A stretch of 64,000 nt of DNA from Caldimonas tepidiphila (GTDB taxonomy: Bacteria > Pseudomonadota > Gammaproteobacteria > Burkholderiales > Burkholderiaceae_C), in NCBI RefSeq assembly GCF_003569765.1, contig NZ_QXMG01000001.1:265084-329083 (forward strand). Direction: 5' to 3'. A model generated the notes under the pieces. The model was given only the letters and a program-made list of their open reading frames with translations. It was not told the DNA's origin and made no database searches. This document shows, piece by piece, positions 56,060 through 64,000 of the stretch (position 1 is the first letter of the stretch; each line of letters opens with the position of its first letter). The position numbers and the translations under genes are program-made.

Positions 56060-56437
56060 TCACTTGCAGACGAACTCGGCCAGCGCGCGCTGGATCGCGA
56101 ACAGGTTGCGGTCCGAGTTGAACTGGCGCGAGATCGGCTGGGCATGCCCGCTCACCCAGATCTTCACCTCCGCGTCGAGGTCGAAGTGGCCGCGGCTCTC
56201 GCAGGAGAAACAGGTGATCGCGCGGTAGGGCACGCTCAGGTACTCCTTCTTCGAGCCGGTGATGCCCTGCTTGTCGATGAAGATCAGGCGCCGGTTGGTG
56301 AAGACCACCAGGTCGCGCACCAGCTTGTAGGCCTGCTGGATGGTCTCCTGCGGCGCGAGCATCGCCTCGAGCTGCGCCTCCAGCTGCTCCACGCTGGTCT
56401 CGGACGCATGGCCGAGCAGTCCGGACAACAAACCCAT
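56060..56437 (-). CDS. PH domain-containing small protein (bPH type)
   Basis: This cytoplasmic protein of 125 residues fits the bacterial PH-domain family (formerly DUF1696). The N-terminus MGLLSGLLGHASETSVEQLE, the middle KLVRDLVVFTNRRLIFIDKQ and the block GSKKEYLSVPYRAITCFSCE are the family pattern, followed by AEVKIWVSGHAQPISRQF. It is thought to form ring oligomers; the role is unknown. The ATG at 56437 was chosen because AAGGAG-like GGAGAGG precedes it. Downstream it converges with the M28 peptidase gene. Confidence 0.85.
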   Translation of the reverse strand: MGLLSGLLGHASETSVEQLEAQLEAMLAPQETIQQAYKLVRDLVVFTNRRLIFIDKQGITGSKKEYLSVPYRAITCFSCESRGHFDLDAEVKIWVSGHAQPISRQFNSDRNLFAIQRALAEFVCK

Positions 56438-57229
56438 GCCCCTCTCCTTGTGCTGTACGGGCCGCCGGCCGCGAAGGCCCGGCCGGCCGGAACCGCGACT
56501 GTAGGGCATCACCGGTGCCTCCGGCCGTCGTCGCAAGGCGTGCGGCAGCGCGGCAAGTTTCCCTGCCGGACGGGCCGGACCCCAGGCCGACATCTCAAGT
56601 TCCTCCAGCGCGAGCCGATAGCAATGTAAGCCCAAGGTAAGAAAGGAGAGACTTCTTGTCACCCGCCCACTGGAAGACCGGCGCGCTGTGCCGGGCAATG
56701 CAGTCGCGTGCGCGAGGAACGACGGAAGCGCTCTCCGCCGACCCTGCCGGCACGCTCGCGCGCCGGCAGGAGCGCCGCAGCGCGCAGGAGACGGCCGACA
56801 TCGGGCGCGAGGCGACGTGGCGGCACGCGCTCATGCTCGGGCCGGCGCTGCCAAGCGCCGATGCCGTCGCGCCCGGCGAACCACCGCAGACCGACCGCAG
56901 CCATGGCGAACTGTCGTGCTGCACTGGGCCGCTGGCGACGGACGGGTTCAGCCCGGCGCCGACGCACGACGCGCCTGCATCAGGGGGCCGCCTCGGCTTG
57001 CAGGCGGCATGAAAGGAGGCCATCGCGGACCCGAAGGCGACGGGATGCCGCAGGCAGCAGCGCCTCGCGACCCGGCCGGCATGCCGCCCCGCCCTGCTGC
57101 AGCCGATTCCTTGCAACGCAGGCCGCGGCAGGACACGGACCGGTCCTGCCCGCTGAACGACACGGGCTCGGCCCGCCGACGCACATGCGTTCCGCCTCGC
57201 CCGGCGACCCTCCCGCACGAGACCCTGCG
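56438..57229. other. 792-bp intergenic region
   Basis: Between the PH-domain gene and the large signalling gene there is no gene I can support. It holds the promoter side of the PH-domain gene (minus) and presumably the promoter of the signalling gene. A 118-codon plus-strand frame (56656-57012) begins with TTG seven bases after AAAGGAG but its product matches nothing I know; its third-position GC looks lower than in the real genes. Confidence 0.5.
56656..57012 (+). CDS. Doubtful ORF, 118 codons
   Basis: Reasons for: a good AAAGGAG ribosome site (56642-56648) at 7 nt from TTG 56656, and an otherwise empty gap. Reasons against: no recognisable fold, Arg/Ala/Thr-rich composition, and third-codon GC that appears lower than the rest of the window. 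Listed only because nothing else occupies the region; it may equally be an untranslated leader of the gene at 57230. Confidence 0.15.
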   Translation: MSPAHWKTGALCRAMQSRARGTTEALSADPAGTLARRQERRSAQETADIGREATWRHALMLGPALPSADAVAPGEPPQTDRSHGELSCCTGPLATDGFSPAPTHDAPASGGRLGLQAA

Positions 57230-60200
57230 ATGAACACGATTTGCGATTTTTCCGTGCCCCTGCGTCCCGAAGACCCTGCGACCATCCTCGAGCGCGTCAC
57301 GGACGCGTTCTTCGCCGTCGACGCCGGGTGGCGCTTCACGTACGTCAACGCGCGGGCCGAAGCCTTGCTGCGCCGGCCGGCCTCGGAGCTCCTCGGGCAG
57401 GAACTCTGGACCGCGTTCCCGCAGGCGCTCGGCTCGATCTTCGAGCACCGCTACCGGCAGGCCCTGGCCGAACAGCAGACCGTGTGCTTCGAAGCCGGCT
57501 TCCCCCCGCTCGACCTCTGGGTCGAGGTCAGGGCCTACCCGGGCCCCGGGGGCCTGTCGGTCTATTTCCGCGACGTCACCGCGCAGCGGCAGGCCGAGGC
57601 CGCGCTGCAGGAGCGCGAGGAGCGTCTGCGGCTCTTCATCGAGAACGCCTCGGACTCGCTGCTGCTGCTCGACCGCGAGTCCCGCTTCCTGTTCGTCAGC
57701 CCCACGCTGGAGCGCGACCTCGGCCATGCGCCGCAGCGGCTGCTCGGCACCCCGGCCTCCGCGCTCGTGCATCCCGAGGACTGGCCGGCCGCTGCCGTGG
57801 CGATCGAGCGGGCGTTCCGCCATCCCGGCACGACGCAGATCACCGAGGTCCGCGTGCGCGACGCGGCCGGCGCCTGGAGGCCCTGCGAGGCGGTGGGCCG
57901 CACCGGCCCGCCGGGTACCGCGGTGCAGGGCCTGATCGTCAACCTGCGGGACATGAGCGCATGGCAGGCGGCGGAGGCCGCGCGCCGTGCGGAAGCCGAG
58001 CGCTTCCGCGCGCTCAGCGCGTCCTCCCCGGTGGGCATCTTCCAGTCCGACGCCGAGGGCCGCATCACCTACGCGAACCCGCGCCTGCAGTCGATCTGGT
58101 GCATGACGGAGGCCGGGATGCTGGGCAGCGGCTGGCAGGCCCGGCTGCACCCGGATGACCTGCCGGCCGTGCTGGCCGCCTGGCGCGCCTCGCTGGAGGA
58201 AACGCAGGCTCGCGAGGAAAGCTACCGGCTGCTGCTGCCCGACGGCACGACGCGGCACGTCTGCGGGCAGGCGGCGCCGCTGCGCGACGCCTCGGGCGCG
58301 CTGATCGGCTCGGTCGGCACCGTGTGGGACGTCACCGAGCGCCGTCGCATCGAGCGCGCGCTGGCCGAGAGCGAGCGCAGCCTGCGCCTGGCGCTCGGCG
58401 CCGGCAGGATGGTGGCCTGGGACCGCGACCTGAAGACCGGCATGCTGCACGAGCGCGGCGGCATGCCGCTGCTGCCTCGTGCTCCTTGCACGGTCGTGCC
58501 GCAGGGCAGCGCGGAGGGTGGGCCCCACACCTGCCGGCACGGTCCCTATGTCGACTTCCTGTCCGGTGTGCTGCCCGAGGACCGCGGGCGCCTCGAGGTC
58601 GCCTGCACACGCGCGCTCGAGGGCCGCGGCGACTTCGACGAGGAGTTCCGCATCGTGCTGCCGAGCGGCGGGACACGCTGGCTGCACGCGATGGGGCGCG
58701 TGGTGCCCGGCGGCGACGGCACCCCGGAGCGCCTCGTCGGCGTGAGCCTGGACATCACCGAGCGCAAGGCGCTGGAGGCCGAGCTCACGCGACGAGCCCA
58801 CCGCGACACGCTCACCCGGCTCGAGAACCGCGACCGCTTCCGCGAGCGCGTCGAGGACGCCCTCGCCGCCTTCGCGCGCCAGGGCGCCGGCGCGCCGCCG
58901 CCGGTCGTGCTCTTCGGCGACCTCGACGACTTCAAGACCGTCAACGACTCGCTCGGGCACGAGGCCGGCGACCGGCTGCTCGTCCTCGTGGCCGAGCGGC
59001 TGCAGCAGGCGGCCCGCGGCAGCGACAGCGTCGCCCGCCTCGGCGGCGACGAGTTCGCCGTCCTGCTCGGGCGGGTCCGCGACATCGGCGAGGCGGCCGC
59101 GATCGCGGCGCGCATCGTGGACTCGATCAACCAGCCCTTCCTGCTCGACGGGCGCCAGATCCACATCGGCGCAAGCATCGGCATCGCGATGGCACGGCCC
59201 GGCGACACGCCGCACGAGCTGCTGCGCAACGCCGATCTGGCGATGTACCGCGCCAAGAACGGCGGCAAGCGGCGGCACGAGACCTTCACGCCCGAGATGC
59301 ACGCCGCGGCGCTCGACCGGCTCACGCTCGGCGACGACCTGCACCGCGCACTCGACGCCGGGGAGCTGCTGCTGCACTACCAGCCGATCGTCGAGCTGGG
59401 CAGCCGCCGCATCACCGGCGCCGAGGCGCTGATGCGCTGGCGCCATCCCGCGCGGGGCCTGGTTCCGCCCGGCACCTTCATACCGATCGCCGAGGAGACC
59501 GGCCTGATTCCGGCGCTGGGCCGCTGGGTGCTCGCCGAGGCCTGCGCGAACGCGGCGCGCTGGCCCCGCGCGGCCGATGCCCCCCCGCTCGCGCTCACGG
59601 TGAACGTCTCGGCGCGCCAGCTCCAGGAAGCGGGCCTCGTCGGCGACGTGCGCCGCGCGCTGCAGGACTGCGGCCTGCCGCCGTCCGCGCTGGTGCTGGA
59701 GATCACCGAGAGCACGCTGATGCAGGACCGCGAGCTGATGCTGCGGCGGCTGCAGGAGCTCAAGGCGCTGGGCGTGAAGATCGCGATCGACGACTTCGGC
59801 ACCGGCTTCTCCTCGCTCGCCTACCTGCAGCGCTACCCGATCGACGTGCTGAAGATCGACAAGTCCTTCGTCGACCGCGTCGCCGAGGGCGACCGGGACG
59901 GCGCGGTGACGCGCACCATCGTCGCGCTGGCCGATGCGCTGGAGCTGCGCAGCGTCGCCGAGGGCGTCGAGCACGCGGAGCAGGAGGCCCGGCTGCTGCA
60001 GCTCGGCTGCCGCTTCGGGCAGGGTTACCTGTTCGCGCGCCCGATGCCCGGCGAGGCGCTCGACGCGCTGCTGCGGCAGCCCTTCCCCCTCGCCCCCCCG
60101 TCGCCGCCAGTGCGCGAGACCCCCGCCCCCCGCCCTTCCGCAGGCCGCGCGCCCCTGACTGCCGACGAGGACGCCCGGATCGCGCTGCTGAGCGCGATCG

Positions 60201-61531
60201 GCCTGCTGGACTCCGAGCCCGAAGCCGTCTTCGACCGCGTCACGCGCCTCGCATCGCGGCTGTTCGGCACGCCCATCGCGCTGATATCGCTGATCGACGA
60301 GCAGCGCCAGTGGTTCAAGTCGCGGGTCGGGATGGAGCCGAGCGAAACCCCGCGCGAGGGCGCCTTCTGCGCGCACGCGATCCACCAGCAGGAGCCGCTC
60401 GTCGTGCCGGACGCCCGGCGCGACGAGCGCTTCGCGGACAGCCCGCTGGTGAGCAGCGCCCCGCACATCCGCTTCTACGCGGGCGCGCCGCTGCGCTCGC
60501 TCGACGGCACCGCGCTCGGCACCCTCTGCGTCAAGGACCGCCTGCCCCGCGAGTTCTCGGCGCAGGACGCGGAACTGCTGCGGGACCTGGCGGCGATCGT
60601 CAGCCAGGAACTGGTGCACCGGGAGCTGGCACTGCGGGCCCGCTCGGCGCTGATCTTCCACGTCGAGACGGACGCCGAAGGCCGTGGCGCGACCTTCCGG
60701 CACGCGAGCGACAAGCTGGCGGAACTGGTCGGCAGCACGCCCGGGGAACTGCGGCAGCACCCGGACCGCTTCTTCTCGGCGCTGCATCCCGACGACCGCC
60801 TCAGCCTGCGGGAGCTTGCCGGGCAGCTCGGCAGCGGGGAAACGGGCCGGGTCTGCGAGTTCCGCCTAATGCGGACGCCGGGCGGCCCGACGACATGGTG
60901 CGAGGCCCATGTCAGCTCGCGCCGCCTGTCCGGCTCGAAGGTGCTGTGGACCGGGTACCTGGTCGACATCACCGGGCGCAAGGCGCTCGAGCAGCAGCTC
61001 ACGCGGCTGGCCTACCACGACGCCTTGACGGGCCTCGAGAACCGGATGCGATTCCGCGAGCGCGTGGAGGCAGCGCTGGCCGTGCAGCGCGCCGGCGCAG
61101 ACGCCGACGGCGTGCCGGCCGTGCTGTTCGCCGACCTCGACGACTTCAAGCCGGTCAACGACGCGCTCGGACACGAGGCCGGCGACCGGCTGCTGGTCCT
61201 GGTCGCGCAGCGGCTGCGTCAGGCCACCCGCGGCTCGGACACGGTGGCCCGGCTCGGCGGCGACGAGTTCGCGGTGCTGCTGGATCGGGTGCACAGCCTG
61301 GAGGAGGCCTCGCTGATCGCGCAGCGCATCGTCGACTCGGTCGCCGAGCCCTTCGTGCTGGACGGACAGCGCATCCGCATCGGCGCGAGCGTCGGCATCA
61401 CGCTGGTGCGGCCCGAGGACACGCCGGAGGGCCTGCTGCGCAATGCCGACCTCGCGATGTACCGCGCCAAGCACCGCGGCAAGGGACGCCACGTGGCCGT
61501 CGCGCCGGGGAGGCAGACGTCGGCAGCGTGA
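57230..61531 (+). CDS. Large cyclic-di-GMP signalling protein, PAS x4-GGDEF-EAL-GAF-PAS-GGDEF
   Basis: This soluble protein of 1433 residues has, in order: four PAS-type sensor domains (about residues 17-123, 131-250, 258-380, 384-516), a GGDEF domain (518-690; GGDEF at about 605), an EAL domain (about 695-950; EAL at about 732), a GAF domain (about 977-1135), a further PAS (about 1143-1255) and a second GGDEF (1256-1423; GGDEF at about 1343). Both GGDEF domains keep the active motif and an RGSD inhibition site five residues before it. EAL keeps EALMRW, the NVS Asn, ITES, DDFGTGFSSLAYL and VAEGVE, so both synthesis and hydrolysis look possible. No membrane segment was seen. ATG 57230 was chosen; an in-frame ATG at 57185 would add 15 residues. 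It stands alone and ends in a strong terminator. Confidence 0.94.
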   Translation: MNTICDFSVPLRPEDPATILERVTDAFFAVDAGWRFTYVNARAEALLRRPASELLGQELWTAFPQALGSIFEHRYRQALAEQQTVCFEAGFPPLDLWVEVRAYPGPGGLSVYFRDVTAQRQAEAALQEREERLRLFIENASDSLLLLDRESRFLFVSPTLERDLGHAPQRLLGTPASALVHPEDWPAAAVAIERAFRHPGTTQITEVRVRDAAGAWRPCEAVGRTGPPGTAVQGLIVNLRDMSAWQAAEAARRAEAERFRALSASSPVGIFQSDAEGRITYANPRLQSIWCMTEAGMLGSGWQARLHPDDLPAVLAAWRASLEETQAREESYRLLLPDGTTRHVCGQAAPLRDASGALIGSVGTVWDVTERRRIERALAESERSLRLALGAGRMVAWDRDLKTGMLHERGGMPLLPRAPCTVVPQGSAEGGPHTCRHGPYVDFLSGVLPEDRGRLEVACTRALEGRGDFDEEFRIVLPSGGTRWLHAMGRVVPGGDGTPERLVGVSLDITERKALEAELTRRAHRDTLTRLENRDRFRERVEDALAAFARQGAGAPPPVVLFGDLDDFKTVNDSLGHEAGDRLLVLVAERLQQAARGSDSVARLGGDEFAVLLGRVRDIGEAAAIAARIVDSINQPFLLDGRQIHIGASIGIAMARPGDTPHELLRNADLAMYRAKNGGKRRHETFTPEMHAAALDRLTLGDDLHRALDAGELLLHYQPIVELGSRRITGAEALMRWRHPARGLVPPGTFIPIAEETGLIPALGRWVLAEACANAARWPRAADAPPLALTVNVSARQLQEAGLVGDVRRALQDCGLPPSALVLEITESTLMQDRELMLRRLQELKALGVKIAIDDFGTGFSSLAYLQRYPIDVLKIDKSFVDRVAEGDRDGAVTRTIVALADALELRSVAEGVEHAEQEARLLQLGCRFGQGYLFARPMPGEALDALLRQPFPLAPPSPPVRETPAPRPSAGRAPLTADEDARIALLSAIGLLDSEPEAVFDRVTRLASRLFGTPIALISLIDEQRQWFKSRVGMEPSETPREGAFCAHAIHQQEPLVVPDARRDERFADSPLVSSAPHIRFYAGAPLRSLDGTALGTLCVKDRLPREFSAQDAELLRDLAAIVSQELVHRELALRARSALIFHVETDAEGRGATFRHASDKLAELVGSTPGELRQHPDRFFSALHPDDRLSLRELAGQLGSGETGRVCEFRLMRTPGGPTTWCEAHVSSRRLSGSKVLWTGYLVDITGRKALEQQLTRLAYHDALTGLENRMRFRERVEAALAVQRAGADADGVPAVLFADLDDFKPVNDALGHEAGDRLLVLVAQRLRQATRGSDTVARLGGDEFAVLLDRVHSLEEASLIAQRIVDSVAEPFVLDGQRIRIGASVGITLVRPEDTPEGLLRNADLAMYRAKHRGKGRHVAVAPGRQTSAA
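58781..59279 (+). repeat. First GGDEF module, duplicated in the same gene
   Basis: This coding segment (residues about 518-683) is repeated as the second GGDEF module at about 60995-61494. Stretches such as GHEAGDRLLVLVA, VARLGGDEFAVLL and LRNADLAMYRAK are identical in both copies, indicating duplication inside the gene or a common recent source. Confidence 0.7.
60995..61494 (+). repeat. Second GGDEF module, duplicate of the first
   Basis: Residues about 1256-1421 repeat the module at 58781-59279. The preceding helix also repeats (LTRxAxxDxLTxLENR). Differences are scattered substitutions such as DDFKTVND against DDFKPVND. Confidence 0.7.
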
Positions 61532-61675
61532 AGGCCGCAGCGCCCATCGATTCCGCAGCGCCCGGGCCCCCGTTCCCGCAAGCAGCGCGGGCACCTTCGC
61601 GATCGGGGCGCGTCAGCGGCTAGGATGGTCTCGCCGCCCTCGCCAGTCTCGGGAGGACGGCACTCTGGCATGCTC

Positions 61676-61708
61676 CCCCGGACCGCCCACGCGGCCGGGG
61701 TTTTTTTT
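61676..61708 (+). terminator. Strong terminator after the signalling gene
   Basis: CCCCGG-A-CCGC (61676-61686), loop CCAC and GCGG-CCGGGG (61691-61700) form a 10-bp stem with one bulge, followed by eight T. It lies 145 bp after the stop of the cyclic-di-GMP gene and before a minus-strand gene. Confidence 0.9.
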
Positions 61709-61742
61709 CGCCCTGCGGGACCTGCCCTTTGCAGAGCGGGGC

Positions 61743-61952
61743 TCAGCAGGCCTCGTCCTGCGCGTCGCCGGCGCGGCGGGTCGTGCCGGATGCCGGGCGG
61801 GCTTCCGCGGCGGGAAGCAGCGGCTTGTCGAGCGGGCGGTAGACGCGGCTGTTGAGCGCAGCCAGGCCGTCGGAGCGCTCGACGGCGGACACCACCGCGA
61901 GCGGATCGAGCATCAGGAAGAAAGGATTGGCGGCATGAGCTTCGGTGTACAT
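61743..61952 (-). CDS. Small protein, 69 residues, Burkholderiales-type
   Basis: This product of 69 residues begins MYTEAHAANPFFLMLDPLAV and then VVSAVERSDGLAALNSRVYR, PLDKPLLPA. Small proteins with this pattern (NPF-x2-M, D/N-P-x-A-V, ERS, R-x-x-RPLD) occur in many Burkholderiales as hypothetical proteins; this is from memory and no function is known. The frame is open upstream, but ATG 61952 has AAAGG at a reasonable distance. The rest of the gap to the Bug-type receptor gene (61953-62215) holds nothing I can support. Confidence 0.6.
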   Translation of the reverse strand: MYTEAHAANPFFLMLDPLAVVSAVERSDGLAALNSRVYRPLDKPLLPAAEARPASGTTRRAGDAQDEAC

Positions 61953-62215
61953 GGGTGCGTGCCTTTCGGGAACGGTCTGTTCGGTCAGGACGCACTTTAG
62001 AAAACCGCGGCGCCGCCTTGCAGTGGGCGGCACGACAAACCGCTTGTCAGACGGATTCCTACGGGCCGACGGCCGCCCGGCGACAGGCGCGTGAGGCAGG
62101 GCCGAGGCGGCAGCGGCGGCCGCCTCCCGCAAGGAGGCGGCGACGGGAAGACGCCGGCGCGGCACCGGGTCGCCAGCAGCGAGCCGGCACTTCCGGGAGC
62201 CGGGCCTGCCGCCCC

Positions 62216-63199
62216 TCAGTCGGCCTTCACGTTGCCGGCCTTCACCACTTCCGCCCAGCGCGGGATCTCCCTGGCGATCAGGTCGCCGAAGGCCTGGGGC
62301 GAGGTCGGCGTCGGGATCGCGCCCTCGGTGGCCAGCTGCTCCGCCACGGCCGGCGTCTGCAGGATCTTGTTGATCTCGGCGTTCAGGCGGGCGACGGCGG
62401 CGGCGGGGGTGCCCGCCGGCGCGACGAAGCCGTACCACTGGTCCGCGTCGAAGCCGGGGAAGCCGCTCTCCGCCACGGTCGGCACCTCGGGCAGCGAGGC
62501 CAGGCGCTGCGGGCTCGAGACCGCCAGCGCGCGCAGCCGCCCGCTGCGCACGTGCGGCAGCACCACCGGGGCGCCGGTGAAGGTGGCGTCGACCTGCCCA
62601 CTCAACAGGTCGGTCACGGACGGCGCCGTGCCCCGGTAGGGGATGTGCAGCATGAAGAACTTCGCCCGCAGCTTCAGGTACTCGAAGGTGATGTGCGCGG
62701 CGCTGCCGTTGCCCCCGGACGAGTAGGTCAGGCGACCCGGCTGGGCCCGGGCCTTCGCCACCAGGTCGGCCAGCGTCCTGACCGGCGAGTTCGCGTTCAC
62801 CACCAGGATGTTGGGCACGCGCGCCACGAAGGCCACTGGAACGAAGCTCTTGAGCGGGTCATAAGCCAGCCTCGGATAGATCGAGGGGTTGACCGCCAGC
62901 GTGCCGACATGACCCATCAGCAGCGTGTTGCCGTCGGCTTCCGCACGCGCGGCTTCGGCGGCCCCCATCGAGCCGCCGGCCCCGGGCTTGTTTTCGATCA
63001 CCACCGTCTGCCCCAGCGCAGGCCCCAGCTTGTTGCCAACGGCACGTGCGAGGATGTCGGCGGAGCCGCCCGGCGGGAAGGGCACGACGATGCGCAGCGG
63101 CTTGCCCGACTGCGCACGGGCAGCGGGCAAGGCCGCCGCCGCCATTGCCCCCAGCACCATCGCCCGGCGCACCCGCCCATGGTTGTTGTCCTGCGTCAT
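62216..63199 (-). CDS. Bug-type tripartite tricarboxylate transporter receptor
   Basis: This periplasmic solute-binding protein of 327 residues belongs to the Bug (TctC) family, very numerous in Burkholderiales. The signal peptide is AMVLGAMAAAALPAARAQ. Family blocks are LRIVVPFPPGGSADILAR, IENKPGAGGSMGAAEAARA, VNPSIYPRLAYDPLKSFVPV, SSGGNGSAAHITFEYLK and VPTVAESGFPGFDADQWYG. Ligands are usually carboxylates; none can be assigned. TctA/TctB membrane genes are not in the window. ATG 63199 was chosen because GAGAGA precedes it. Confidence 0.93.
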   Translation of the reverse strand: MTQDNNHGRVRRAMVLGAMAAAALPAARAQSGKPLRIVVPFPPGGSADILARAVGNKLGPALGQTVVIENKPGAGGSMGAAEAARAEADGNTLLMGHVGTLAVNPSIYPRLAYDPLKSFVPVAFVARVPNILVVNANSPVRTLADLVAKARAQPGRLTYSSGGNGSAAHITFEYLKLRAKFFMLHIPYRGTAPSVTDLLSGQVDATFTGAPVVLPHVRSGRLRALAVSSPQRLASLPEVPTVAESGFPGFDADQWYGFVAPAGTPAAAVARLNAEINKILQTPAVAEQLATEGAIPTPTSPQAFGDLIAREIPRWAEVVKAGNVKAD

Positions 63200-63541
63200 C
63201 TTTGTCTCTCGTTTGTATTGGTTGGAAGGATCGAAGGGCCTGCGCCTGCGCAAGGCTCGCCCCGACCTCCGGATCATTGGCTGCGCTCGGCGATGTGCAA
63301 TACGCGGTAGCCGCAGCGGCGGCAGGTTGGCACAGCGGCCTGCCGCGCCAGGACGCCCCTCAGGCCCGCGTCCTCCAACAGCATGGGAAGCCTGCCGGCA
63401 AGCAAGCAGATCACCCTCAGGCCCATGAAGTGGGTCATCCGGAGAGCCACCATCATCCGCCCCAGGCCCGCCGAGAACGGCACACGCGGCCGGGCGGGCG
63501 GGCGGTGAAGCCGCTGCTCGGGGCGGAGGGCGTTGAAGGGG
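63200..63541. other. 342-bp region between two receptor genes
   Basis: No gene is firmly supported. A minus-strand frame of 50 codons (63274-63426, starting ATG) would encode a product with a CRRCG pair near its end (AAVPTCRRCGYRVLHIAER), weakly zinc-ribbon-like; it has no clear family. The promoter of the downstream receptor gene should lie here. Confidence 0.4.
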
Positions 63542-64000
63542 TCAGTCGAGCGACACCTTCGCACGCCTGATCACGTCGGCGTACTTGGCCGATTCGGCCG
63601 CGACGAAGGCGTTGAAGAGCTGCGGCGTGGTCGGGAAGCTGTCGTAGCCGAAGGCGGCGTAGCGCTCCTTGACGTCGGGCTCGGCCAGCGCCGCCTCCAC
63701 GTCCTTCTGGATCTTGTCCGCGACCGCCTTGGGCACGCCCTTGGGCGCCGCGAGCGTGGTCCAGCCGGTCAGCTCGTAGCCGGCCGGACCGCCCGACTCG
63801 GCCACCGTCGGCACGTCGGGGAAGGCGGGGTGGCGCTTGGGCGCCGTGACGGCGAGGAACTTGATCTTGCCCGCGCGCATCATCGGGCCGGCGGTGGCGA
63901 GCGAGCCGAGCGCGAAGTTCAGCTCGCCGTTGGCAACGCCCGTGTAGAGCATCGACGTCTCCTTGTAGATGACGTGCTGCATCTGCGTGCCGGTCATGCT
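63542..64000 (-). CDS. Second Bug-type receptor, 5' end outside window
   Basis: This is the C-terminal half of another Bug/TctC-type periplasmic binding protein. About 152 codons are seen, running off the right edge. Family blocks are MLYTGVANGELNFALGSLAT, GPMMRAGKIKFLAVTAPKRH and FPDVPTVAESGGPAGYELTG, and it ends VIRRAKVSLD. It is on the same strand as the first receptor gene, 342 bp upstream of it. The two differ clearly in sequence, so they are not a recent duplicate. Confidence 0.9.
   Translation of the reverse strand, partial: SMTGTQMQHVIYKETSMLYTGVANGELNFALGSLATAGPMMRAGKIKFLAVTAPKRHPAFPDVPTVAESGGPAGYELTGWTTLAAPKGVPKAVADKIQKDVEAALAEPDVKERYAAFGYDSFPTTPQLFNAFVAAESAKYADVIRRAKVSLD

Noticed and set aside
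56948..60787. A 1279-codon minus-strand frame opposite the GGDEF/EAL gene
   Set aside because: Antisense shadow produced by high GC; the plus strand has unambiguous domains.
63274..63564. A 96-codon minus-strand frame between the receptor genes
   Set aside because: Its GTG start lies inside the end of the second receptor gene and the product matches nothing; only a 50-codon inner frame with CRRCG is even weakly interesting.

Overview
The window is about 64 kb of very GC-rich DNA (third codon positions almost all G or C). It looks like the chromosome of a betaproteobacterium of the order Burkholderiales, probably near the Rubrivivax/Leptothrix group. The evidence is in conserved neighbourhoods (rplU-rpmA-obgE-proB beside rppH and proS; pilBCD-coaE-zapD-yacG-mutT; argB-HAD phosphatase-slmA; hemA-prfA-prmC-grxD-ubiX; cytochrome c-resB-ccsB-msrP-msrQ), in the Bug-type solute receptors and in a mannose-type EIIA with HPr. 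The genus assignment is inference. No insertion sequence, prophage, CRISPR array or rRNA was seen. There are three tRNA genes.

Layout. 0-5 kb: the C-terminal two thirds of a giant tandem UvrA, followed with overlapping stop and start by a MntA-HepT type VII toxin-antitoxin pair. 5-9 kb: YigZ and YitT proteins, then a SulP anion transporter with a universal stress protein. 9-15 kb: periplasmic redox and cytochrome c biogenesis (MsrQ, MsrP, CcsB, ResB, a di-haem cytochrome c), divergent from engB. 15.8-23.3 kb: tRNA-Met, a small exported protein, miaB, hemA-prfA-prmC, an outer-membrane protein, grxD and ubiX. 23.4-31 kb: a lytic transglycosylase, proS, rppH, proB, obgE, rpmA, rplU, ispB and tRNA-Pro. 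31-38.3 kb: pilB, pilC, pilD, coaE, zapD, yacG, mutT and a DUF815 ATPase. 38.3-40.7 kb: slmA, a HAD phosphatase and argB.

40.8-46.1 kb holds a compact copper-handling cassette, all on the plus strand: a small Cys/His exported protein, a Met/His-rich periplasmic protein, a TolC-family lipoprotein, a multicopper oxidase, a cupredoxin, a DUF411 protein and a CusF-like chaperone. No pump ATPase, RND pump or regulator is present in it. It converges on manX-ptsH, which lack the usual neighbouring ptsI. 47-56.4 kb is more variable metabolic DNA: a lipoprotein, a CaiB/BaiF CoA-transferase, two alpha/beta hydrolases, an SLC13-type permease, an acyltransferase directly behind tRNA-Gly, a YihY protein, an M28 peptidase and a PH-domain protein.

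57.2-61.5 kb encodes a 1433-residue cyclic-di-GMP signalling protein with the order PAS-PAS-PAS-PAS-GGDEF-EAL-GAF-PAS-GGDEF, ended by a strong terminator. The right edge has a 69-residue small protein and two Bug-type tripartite-tricarboxylate receptors, the last cut by the window edge.

Most of the window is core housekeeping. The parts most worth a second look are the giant UvrA joined to a toxin-antitoxin pair, the pump-less copper cassette beside a ptsI-less PTS pair, and the double-GGDEF protein.
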